NCBI GenBank assembly: GCA_035513275.1
Contig: DATKCJ010000092.1
Span: forward strand, 1-6,342
DNA from: DATKCJ01 sp035513275
Lineage (GTDB): Bacteria > Verrucomicrobiota > Verrucomicrobiia > Opitutales > Opitutaceae
Direction of reading: 5' to 3'
DNA length: 6,342 nt
The notes below the pieces were generated by a model that searched no databases, was not told where the DNA came from, and saw only the letters and a program-made list of their open reading frames with translations. Position numbers and translations under genes: made by a program. Below, one piece after another: positions 1 through 5,069 of this stretch; within the stretch, counting starts at the first letter, position 1, and each line of letters begins with the position of its first letter.

Positions 1-483
1 TATCCGCACCAGATCGCGTTCAACTGCATCCCGCAGGTCGACACCTTCGGCCTCGACGGCTACACCGGCGAGGAGTCGAAGATGATGAACGAGAGCCGCA
101 AGATCATGGCTCTTCCGAATCTCAAGTTCTCCGCCACCTGCGTGCGTGTTCCCGTCGTGCAGGCGCACTCGGTTTCCGTAAGCGCGGAGTTCGAGCGACC
201 GGTCAACGTGCTCGCAGCTCGCGAGGCGATCGCGGCATTTCCCGGCGCGGAACTCGTCGACGACACCGCAAAGAGCGGCTATCCGACTCCGCTCGATTTC
301 ACACGCAAAGTGAAGTGCGGCGTGGGCCGCGTGCGGCTCGACACGGCATTCGACAACGGGCTCTCGTTTTGGGTGAGCGGCGACAACCTCTGGAAGGGCG
401 CCGCGCTCAACGCGATCCAGGTCGCCGAGACGCTCATCGAGCGCGACCTGCTGCGCGTGCCGCGGCTGGCTGGAGTGGTTTGA
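1..483 (+). CDS. asd: Aspartate-semialdehyde dehydrogenase, C-terminal half (5' partial)
   Basis: The gene is open from the left edge and ends at TGA 481-483, leaving 160 residues of a family that is usually about 330-370 long. The enzyme reduces aspartyl phosphate to aspartate semialdehyde with NADPH in the cytoplasm, the branch point to lysine/diaminopimelate, threonine and methionine. Visible family motifs are the IPQVDTFG segment, the GEESKMMNES stretch (the family's E-E-x-K phosphate-binding region), and TCVRVPV followed by AHS. The Arg codon at 145-147 and the His codon at 166-168 correspond to the substrate-carboxylate arginine and catalytic base histidine of the family. The C-terminal SGDNLWKGAALNAIQ stretch is also typical. 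The nucleophilic cysteine and Rossmann domain lie outside the window. The TCVRVPV/AHS form resembles the Gram-positive-like branch more than the E. coli one. No neighbour in the window shares its pathway. Confidence 0.94.
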   Translation, partial: YPHQIAFNCIPQVDTFGLDGYTGEESKMMNESRKIMALPNLKFSATCVRVPVVQAHSVSVSAEFERPVNVLAAREAIAAFPGAELVDDTAKSGYPTPLDFTRKVKCGVGRVRLDTAFDNGLSFWVSGDNLWKGAALNAIQVAETLIERDLLRVPRLAGVV

Positions 484-520
484 GCGGAGTTCGGAAAGGC
501 GGGAAGGCGTTCGCGGCAGC

Positions 521-593
521 GTCTTGGAGTGCGGCACTCCCGTGCCGCTTTGACCGTGCTGGAAAGCGCCAGAGGGCTGGCGCACTCCAAGGC
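521..593. repeat. Cruciform-type palindromic repeat (REP/MITE-like), element A
   Basis: CTTGGAGTGCG at 523-533 is matched exactly by CGCACTCCAAG at 581-591; a wobble and one more pair extend the arms to 521/593. Inside are two perfect 7-bp hairpins: GCGGCAC-tccc-GTGCCGC (531-548) and GCGCCAG-aggg-CTGGCGC (566-583). GGAGTGC 526-532 can also pair with GCACTCC 534-540, so several mutually exclusive folds exist. A smaller hairpin follows (CCTGCG 595-600 / CGCAGG 610-615). The TTGGAGTGCGG...GCACTCCAAGG outline resembles a dispersed intergenic repeat I recall from Verrucomicrobiota. No coding capacity and no obvious target-site duplication were seen. It may also act as a transcription stop after asd, but there is no T-run. 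Confidence 0.7.
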
Positions 594-686
594 ACCTGCG
601 GCGCGCAGACGCAGGACACATCCCACATCGTGATGGAAAACCTTGCGACCGCACGCAGCGGCGGGCTACATCCCGCTTCAGATTAC

Positions 687-760
687 GGACGGTTAGCTCA
701 GTTGGTTAGAGCATCTCGTTTACACCGAGGGGGTCGTGGGTTCGAGTCCCTCACCGTCCA
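687..760 (+). tRNA. tRNA-Val, anticodon UAC
   Basis: A complete 74-base cloverleaf reads directly. The acceptor stem is GGACGGT 687-693 / ACCGTCC 753-759, with discriminator A760. The D stem is GCTC 696-699 / GAGC 709-712, with loop AGTTGGTTA. The anticodon stem is TCTCG 714-718 / CGAGG 726-730, with loop TTTACAC placing TAC at 721-723. The variable loop is 731-735, and the T arm is 736-752 with loop TTCGAGT. UAC reads valine codons, and discriminator A fits valine. The 3' CCA is not encoded (760 is followed by ATC), so it must be added enzymatically. The T stem GTGGG/CCCTC carries a T-T mismatch between 737 and 751; all other stems are fully paired. The gene stands alone between two repeat elements. 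Confidence 0.95.
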
Positions 761-765
761 ATCTT

Positions 766-786
766 CGCCGACGCTAAGCGTCGGCG
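766..786. repeat. Perfect hairpin directly after the tRNA
   Basis: CGCCGACG 766-773 pairs perfectly with CGTCGGCG 779-786 around loop CTAAG, beginning five bases after the tRNA's last base. A long GC-rich stem here could end tRNA transcription or protect the 3' trailer, but no T-run follows, so it is not a standard intrinsic terminator. It lies four bases before element B and may belong to the same composite repeat. Confidence 0.6.
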
Positions 787-790
787 GCAA

Positions 791-844
791 AGTAGCGCGG
801 GTCTTTGACCCGCGAATCGCGGCAGGTCAAAGACCTGCCCTACT
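791..844. repeat. Cruciform-type palindromic repeat, element B
   Basis: The outer arms AGTAG 791-795 and CTACT 840-844 enclose two perfect 8-bp hairpins: CGCGGGTC-ttt-GACCCGCG (796-814) and GGCAGGTC-aaa-GACCTGCC (821-839). The hairpins are near inverted copies of each other (GGTCTTTGACC 800-810 versus GGTCAAAGACC 825-835). The element can therefore fold either as a two-armed junction or as one long imperfect hairpin centred near 817, and the two triplet loops TTT/AAA are complementary. Read on the minus strand it encodes runs such as VFDLP and GQRPALL. I remember these from spurious hypothetical proteins of Verrucomicrobiota, where this repeat is dispersed. It lies 62 bases before the hemC start. 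Confidence 0.72.
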
Positions 845-893
845 AGCCTTTTCGTTGTGACTCGCGCTCCTCTTCCGAAGTTGCCGCGGACGC

Positions 894-897
894 GGAA
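894..897 (+). promoter_or_regulatory. Possible hemC ribosome binding site
   Basis: GGAA lies nine bases before GTG 907 but twenty-one before ATG 919. Spacing therefore favours the GTG start, although the match to a Shine-Dalgarno sequence is weak. Confidence 0.3.
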
Positions 898-906
898 AAC
901 GCCACC

Positions 907-1770
907 GTGGACCTTTCGATGCCCAAGGTCGTCCTCGCCACAAGAAAGAGCCCACTCGCACTCGCCCAATCCGGGCTCGTGTCCGCGCACCTCGCGTCGC
1001 GCATGCCGGGTCACGAGTTCGAGTTTCTGAAGATCGTCACAACAGGTGACCAGCGGCTGAACTGGTCGCTCGAGAAAGAGGGTGGCAAGGGACTCTTCAC
1101 CGCCGAGATCGAGCAAGCTCTGATCCGCCGCGAGGCGCGAATCGCAGTCCACAGCGCCAAGGACCTTCCTGGCGAATCCGCCGATGGCGAACTCGACGTC
1201 GCCGGCTACCTCCCGCGTGAGGACACGCGCGATGTGCTCGTGCTCCGCGCAGGTGTCGCGACGCCCGCGTCGATCGCAACTGGCAGTCCGCGCCGTCGGC
1301 TGCAGGCATCGCTCCTGTTCCCAGGTGTCTCGTTCACCGAGATCCGCGGCAACGTCGACACACGCCTCAACAAGATCGCCGCGGGCGCGGCCGACGCATC
1401 CATAATCGCGCAGGCCGGACTCAACCGGCTCGGCATCCGCGAGTGGCCGGGCGTTTCCTTTCGGCCGTTCTCGTTCGACGAGATGGTGCCTGCGGTCGCG
1501 CAGGGAGCGGTGGCGGTGCAATGCCGTCGCGAGGATATCGCGGTCTTTGGCCCGCTTCTCGACGCCGCGACGGCGCGCTCAGTCGCGGTCGAGCGCGCAT
1601 TCCAGACGCGGCTCGGACTCGGCTGCCATGTGGCTTTCGGCGCGCACCTCGCCGCGGACGGGACATTCCATCTCTACCACGAGCAGACGGGCCACTCGCA
1701 GATCGCCCACAACGGCGAACCGCCGGCGGAGTTTGCCGAAAAGTTTCTCAAGCAGCTCGGACTCGCATGA
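907..1770 (+). CDS. hemC: Hydroxymethylbilane synthase (porphobilinogen deaminase)
   Basis: This enzyme joins four porphobilinogen molecules into the linear tetrapyrrole hydroxymethylbilane in cytoplasmic heme/siroheme synthesis. The 287-residue product has the family's landmarks in order: ATRKSPLALAQ near the N-terminus, GGKGLFTAEIE, HSAKDLP with the catalytic aspartate at residue 86, GSPRRR, IRGNVDTRL, and LGLGCHV with Cys240, which carries the dipyrromethane cofactor. Only about 47 residues follow that cysteine, against roughly 70 in E. coli, so domain 3 is short but present. The usual HSMKD methionine is alanine here. Two starts are possible: GTG 907 (preceded by GGAA at workable spacing) or ATG 919, which gives the more typical short N-terminus; I use 907. 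The stop overlaps the next gene's ATG, implying coupling to uroporphyrinogen-III synthase. Identity is very secure; only the start is uncertain. Confidence 0.96.
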   Translation: MDLSMPKVVLATRKSPLALAQSGLVSAHLASRMPGHEFEFLKIVTTGDQRLNWSLEKEGGKGLFTAEIEQALIRREARIAVHSAKDLPGESADGELDVAGYLPREDTRDVLVLRAGVATPASIATGSPRRRLQASLLFPGVSFTEIRGNVDTRLNKIAAGAADASIIAQAGLNRLGIREWPGVSFRPFSFDEMVPAVAQGAVAVQCRREDIAVFGPLLDAATARSVAVERAFQTRLGLGCHVAFGAHLAADGTFHLYHEQTGHSQIAHNGEPPAEFAEKFLKQLGLA

Positions 1771-2567
1771 CCAAGAACGCAGACCCAACTCCGCTGACCG
1801 GGAAACGCATTGTCGTCACACGTGCCCGCGAGCAGGCGGGCCCGCTTTGCGACCAACTCGAGCGACTTGGCGCGGAGGTGATTGCGCTTCCGCTTATCCG
1901 GATCACGGCGGCATCGGACCCGACCGTCCGAGAGGACGTGTTCGGCGAGATCGGCAGCTACGAGTGGCTTGTGTTCAGCAGCGCGAACGGCGTGCGGTAT
2001 TTCTTTGAAGCGTTCTTCTCGAAATTCTCCGACATCCGGGCGCTCGGCACGCTCCGCATCGCTGCGGTGGGCCCGGCCACGGCGGCCGCGATCAAGCACC
2101 TGCACCTCGCGGTCGATGTGATGCCGGCCGAGCACGTCGGCGAGGCGCTCGCCGATGCCCTCATCGGGCAGCAGACCATGGACAGCGTGAAAGTGCTCGT
2201 CGTGACCGGCGACCGCAACCGCGACGTGATCGTGCAGCGGCTCAGCGACGCGCGCGCGATCGTGGATCAGTTTCCCGTCTATAAGACCGAGAGCGCGAAC
2301 CTCTCGACCGACCCTTCCGCCGAGAGTTTCCGGCATCGCGGCGCCGACGCGATTTTGTTCACAAGTTCATCGGGCGTGCACTCGTTCGTCGACCAGGCCG
2401 GCGTGCTCGCGCTCGCAAAGGGCGCGAGGCAGCCGCTCGCTGGAAGCATCGGTCCGGTGACAAGCGAGGCGATGCGCAAAGTCGGCATGCCGATCGGCTT
2501 CGAGGCACACGAGTCGACAATCGAAGGCCTCGTGCGCGCGCTCGTCACCAAGCTCGGTAGGAACTGA
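1767..2567 (+). CDS. hemD: Uroporphyrinogen-III synthase
   Basis: The enzyme cyclises hydroxymethylbilane, inverting ring D, to uroporphyrinogen III, the common precursor of heme, siroheme and cobalamin. ATG 1767 overlaps the hemC stop as ATGA, which fixes the start and suggests translational coupling. The frame stays open further upstream into hemC, but that part is out-of-frame shadow. The product is 266 residues, normal for a stand-alone HemD, with two similar alpha/beta domains. Visible motifs are GKRIVVTRAREQA near the start, WLVFSSANGVRYF (about 69-81), LRIAAVGPATAAA (about 96-108), VLVVTGDRNRD in the second domain, ILFTSSSGVHSFV (about 195-207) and GSIGPVTSEAMRKVG (about 223-237). Sequence conservation is low across this family, but these motifs plus the hemC neighbour make the call firm. 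There is no fused methyltransferase domain, unlike some bacterial CobA-HemD proteins. Confidence 0.94.
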   Translation: MTKNADPTPLTGKRIVVTRAREQAGPLCDQLERLGAEVIALPLIRITAASDPTVREDVFGEIGSYEWLVFSSANGVRYFFEAFFSKFSDIRALGTLRIAAVGPATAAAIKHLHLAVDVMPAEHVGEALADALIGQQTMDSVKVLVVTGDRNRDVIVQRLSDARAIVDQFPVYKTESANLSTDPSAESFRHRGADAILFTSSSGVHSFVDQAGVLALAKGARQPLAGSIGPVTSEAMRKVGMPIGFEAHESTIEGLVRALVTKLGRN

Positions 2568-2675
2568 CCGCGACGGCGGGCGGGTCACCGCGGCGAAAAT
2601 TGCCAGCGTGTGCATAATTCTGCTTCGCTAGTGCGTGGTTGAATTGATGCGCCTGGTGAGGACGACCAAGACGGC

Positions 2676-3164
2676 ATGAACGCGAGAGACATCGAATCGC
2701 TTCGTGCCTTCTACGTCGGCAGTCGCCAGGAGCTCTACACCTATGCCGTGTCCATCACAGGGAATCGCGAGGCCGCCGAGGATGCCATCCATGGCGTTTT
2801 TGAGAAATTGCTTCGAGGCAATGGCTTGCCGGCAAACCTGCGGCCCTACGTCTTTCGGTCCGTCCGCAATGCTGCACTCGATGGCTTGCGCCGCACGCGA
2901 GTCAGGACCGATTCTGTTTTCGAGATCGCGGCCGCGGCGGATGCCGACGCTCCGGTCGCGCCGACTTCGTCCAGATCGGACAACCTTGAGCCGCTTCTTC
3001 AGCAGCTCTCTCCCGACGAGCGGGAGACGATCGTGCTCAGGATCCACGGTGAACTTACATTCAAGGAAATTGCCGACCTGCGCGGCTTGCCGCTGCCCAC
3101 AGTGGCATCCTGGTATCGGCGCGGACTCGAGCGCCTGCGAGCGATGCTGAACAAGGAATGCTGA
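2676..3164 (+). CDS. ECF-type RNA polymerase sigma factor
   Basis: The 162-residue protein has the two-domain layout of an extracytoplasmic-function sigma factor, which directs RNA polymerase to a small set of promoters. Region 2 spans about residues 8-72 (YVGSRQELYTYAVSITGN, then EDAIHGVFEKLLRG and LRPYVFRSVRNAALDGLRR). An Ala/Asp-rich linker of about 30 residues follows. Region 4 spans about 107-158, with LSPDERETIVLRIHGELTFKEIADL and the helix-turn-helix LPLPTVASWYRRGLERLR that should read the -35 element. The usual D-x-x-Q-x-x-F motif of region 2.2 appears as D-A-I-H-G-V-F, Gln to His. Start ATG 2676 has a GAGG at 2658-2661, fourteen bases away, so initiation is not strongly marked. The stop overlaps the next gene in TGATG. 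A regulator of the next two genes is likely, and autoregulation is possible, but no clear ECF promoter was found upstream. The ECF subgroup cannot be told by eye. Confidence 0.93.
   Translation: MNARDIESLRAFYVGSRQELYTYAVSITGNREAAEDAIHGVFEKLLRGNGLPANLRPYVFRSVRNAALDGLRRTRVRTDSVFEIAAAADADAPVAPTSSRSDNLEPLLQQLSPDERETIVLRIHGELTFKEIADLRGLPLPTVASWYRRGLERLRAMLNKEC
3153..3157 (+). promoter_or_regulatory. Ribosome binding site for the small membrane protein
   Basis: AAGGA lies six bases before ATG 3164 and abuts ATG 3158 with no spacer. It therefore selects 3164 as the start, within the last codons of the sigma factor gene. Confidence 0.65.
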
Positions 3165-3493
3165 TGGACGAACTCGAACAAAGGCTCCAATCGCAGCGGC
3201 TGGCTCAACCTTCCGCCGACCTCGACCTGCGGATGCGGGAAGCGTTCGATGCGGCGCACACGGCTTTTGCTCAGAAGCAGAGTTCGCGGTTTTGGTTGTG
3301 GCTCACGCCTGCGGCCGCGACCTGCAGCCTGGCGGCGCTAACACTCGTCCTCCTCCCGAGGGGGCAACCTGACGCATTGCCTCTAGTCCATCGGATCGAA
3401 GCCGAGGGCCGGTTGCGCGAAATGCTCCTCAATTCCGTCGCGGATCACGAAGCGGCGCCTCCGTCGTTCGTCGTCCATATCGACGCACCTTGA
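3164..3493 (+). CDS. Small single-pass membrane protein, candidate anti-sigma factor
   Basis: I do not recognise the family. The start is ATG 3164, overlapping the sigma stop (TGATG) and placed by AAGGA at 3153-3157; ATG 3158 is a poorer alternative. The 109-residue protein has a charged N-terminal part (1-42, with MDELEQRLQSQRLAQPSADL then a predicted helix), one strongly hydrophobic segment at about 43-64 (FWLWLTPAAATCSLAALTLV then LL), and a short tail (65-109). Few positive charges sit outside the first 42 residues before the membrane segment, consistent with the N-terminus in the cytoplasm. Size, topology and coupling to an ECF sigma gene are those expected of a membrane anti-sigma factor. 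The zinc motif H-x3-C-x2-C of the ZAS class is absent: the only cysteine, Cys54, is inside the membrane segment. The anti-sigma role is inference from position; the gene itself is well supported. Confidence 0.6.
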   Translation: MDELEQRLQSQRLAQPSADLDLRMREAFDAAHTAFAQKQSSRFWLWLTPAAATCSLAALTLVLLPRGQPDALPLVHRIEAEGRLREMLLNSVADHEAAPPSFVVHIDAP

Positions 3494-3534
3494 GCTTTCG
3501 AACGTATCACGATTCTCCACCAACGAGCATCAAC

Positions 3535-5004
3535 ATGAAAACCCACCTCTTCGGCATGGCGTTGATCGCGGCTCTGGTTTCGACAACCGCCGACCTGCAT
3601 GCGACCGGAAGCTACACGTTAGAGACCGAAATCTATGTCTTCAGGAACAGCGAGGTTCGCGCGACCGGGATATCGGCGGATTCCGCGTTGGGTGAAGACG
3701 GCGGGGTGGTCTTCCAATCGCCGGCCGTCGTGCAGTTTGGCGAAGTGTCGCTATCGCTCGACGGCAGTCGCTTCTCGTGGAGCAGCGGCATGAATCCACC
3801 GGATCGATTCACAAGGGTCGAGACGCCGAACGCGTCCCTCCTGTCGGGCAAACCGGTGGCGCTCCTTTTCACATCGCCCGTCCAATACCTCGAGAAGGTC
3901 GCTGACGGCAGCCTGCAAGTCCGGGAGATCCCCGGCGACTCGCCCGACGCGCCGCACTGGCGGCTCAGTTTCAAGCTAAAGCGCGAAGCGGACGAAAGCG
4001 GAGACTTTGCGATGGAATGCGAAGTGGACGTTGCCTCGGTCATCTCGCGCGAAAGCATGCCGGGTGTGAGGCTGCCCGTCGGCAAACCGGTGTTGGCCCG
4101 GTTCAACGAAACGCTCCAACTCGGGCTTTCAGCGGAAGAGTGGTCAGCGCTTGTCGTTCGAGCGCCAGGCGACGGGGACTACACGATGGTCACACTTCTG
4201 AGGGTCTTGCCGGGAGAAGTTTTGGAGAAGGCAGGTGGTTCAGATCAGCTCATGACGGCACAGGAGTTCGTGGTGTTTGCTACCTACTATTATCAGAATC
4301 CTCAGCCGAAGAGGATCGCTCACGCGATCGAGTCGCTTGCGTCGAATGGATTCCTGGAAAGCTCTGTCTTCCGATCCTCCAGCCAGGTTCAGGTGCGAAC
4401 ACTGCCCGGTGATCAGTTGCGGGTGGTAGCTGCGGATCAGGCACGAATGGCAATCGTGGTTGGTTTCTGGGCCAAGGTGTTCGAATTAAATCCGGAAATG
4501 ATGTCGCAGTGGAAGGCGCTGATTGATCGGAAGGGACAGGACGCGAAGGTGCAGTTCTGGCTGCGGACAGCTCTGACCGTGAGCCAGGCTGGCGTGAAAC
4601 CCGGAGTTCCAACAAAGGAATTCGATGGGCTGAACGAGGGAAGGATCGCTTGGGGCGCATTCCTCGCTTCGGGAGACACGAGCTATCTTAACGCACTCGT
4701 GAACCAACTTGAACTCATCGATGCGTCTGACCCGGACTCATTTCGTTCCGGTGCCGATGCGATGACTTTGCTCGCATATCAGGTCCCGCATCACCCGCTT
4801 GTGCGTCAGACGCTTGAGTCGGCCCGCAAGGATTCGAGTCCGCGAACCCGAAAGCTGATAAACGACCTACTGACCAAGGACTTTGCAGCCGTGCAGCAGC
4901 AACTCTCGGAGATGCAGCCCAGCTATCAACGTCCAAATGTCGACTTTGGCCTCACCACCAACCCACAGGGCCTCCCGCGAATGTCCCGATCCATATTCCC
5001 GTGA
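3535..5004 (+). CDS. Exported protein of unknown function, third gene of the sigma unit
   Basis: Start ATG 3535 gives a textbook signal peptide: MKTH, then FGMALIAALVSTTA, with likely cleavage after LHA at residue 23. The frame also opens at TTG 3490 overlapping the previous stop, but that adds 15 residues which would bury the signal peptide. The mature protein has two parts. Residues about 24-230 are rich in predicted beta strands, with alternating polar/hydrophobic runs such as LSLDGSRFSWSSG and HWRLSFKLKREADES. Residues about 240-455 look helical; the stretch GAFLASGDTSYLNALVNQLE, followed by HHPLVRQTLESA, resembles a repeat-like helical domain I associate with other exported hypotheticals. 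There is no lipobox, no C-terminal anchor, no sorting signal and no catalytic motif. It probably acts in the periplasm or outside. It lies 42 bases after the small membrane protein, so likely the same transcript. Codon choice is less GC-rich than in the neighbours, most clearly past position 4200. Confidence 0.8.
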   Translation: MKTHLFGMALIAALVSTTADLHATGSYTLETEIYVFRNSEVRATGISADSALGEDGGVVFQSPAVVQFGEVSLSLDGSRFSWSSGMNPPDRFTRVETPNASLLSGKPVALLFTSPVQYLEKVADGSLQVREIPGDSPDAPHWRLSFKLKREADESGDFAMECEVDVASVISRESMPGVRLPVGKPVLARFNETLQLGLSAEEWSALVVRAPGDGDYTMVTLLRVLPGEVLEKAGGSDQLMTAQEFVVFATYYYQNPQPKRIAHAIESLASNGFLESSVFRSSSQVQVRTLPGDQLRVVAADQARMAIVVGFWAKVFELNPEMMSQWKALIDRKGQDAKVQFWLRTALTVSQAGVKPGVPTKEFDGLNEGRIAWGAFLASGDTSYLNALVNQLELIDASDPDSFRSGADAMTLLAYQVPHHPLVRQTLESARKDSSPRTRKLINDLLTKDFAAVQQQLSEMQPSYQRPNVDFGLTTNPQGLPRMSRSIFP

Positions 5005-5061
5005 TGGAGCGCCAAAGGGCGGCCAGTTTGGAGTTTTCATTGCCGCAGATTTGGGAAGATT

Positions 5062-5066
5062 AGGAA
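5062..5066 (+). promoter_or_regulatory. Possible ribosome binding site for the aminotransferase
   Basis: AGGAA ends only three bases before ATG 5070, a tight spacing. A second purine-rich run, GGGAAGA at 5053-5059, sits at a more usual distance. Either or both could serve. Confidence 0.4.
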
Positions 5067-5069
5067 CCA

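Noticed and set aside
643..672. TTGCGA and TACATC, 18 bases apart, as a tRNA promoter.
   Set aside because: Position is plausible but the -10 match is poor, and it overlaps a small GCGGG/CCCGC stem. Not supportable without transcript data.
687..760. The tRNA as an attachment site for an integrated element.
   Set aside because: No integrase gene and no repeated tRNA 3' segment were seen in the window.
315..860. A + strand open frame of 181 codons running through asd, element A, the tRNA and element B.
   Set aside because: It crosses a tRNA gene and two palindromic repeats and begins inside asd in another frame; the product is low-complexity Arg/Ala.
751..1521. A 256-codon minus-strand open frame over the tRNA end, element B and hemC.
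   Set aside because: It is antisense to the conserved hemC motifs and its C-terminal end is read from the repeat (VFDLP, GQRPALL). The open frame is a high-GC artefact.
1443..2567. A long open frame suggesting a larger protein ahead of uroporphyrinogen-III synthase.
   Set aside because: The part before 1767 is the out-of-frame shadow of hemC. The ATGA overlap at 1767-1770 gives a natural start and a normal HemD length.
2565..2593. TGACC...GGTCA inverted repeat just after hemD as a terminator.
   Set aside because: A five-base stem with a 13-base loop and no T-run; chance is likely in this GC-rich stretch.
2600..2618. TTGCCA followed by a CATAAT -10-like hexamer ahead of the sigma factor.
   Set aside because: The two hexamers are separated by only seven bases, and no -35 box stands at the right distance. 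CATAAT alone is too weak to call a promoter.
3490..3534. TTG 3490 as start of the exported protein, overlapping the previous stop.
   Set aside because: It would place 15 polar residues before a clear signal peptide that begins naturally at ATG 3535.
5012..5037. CCAAA...TTTGG with a following TTTT as terminator of the sigma unit.
   Set aside because: Only five outer base pairs form, the interior does not pair well, and the T-run is four bases. Too weak to call.
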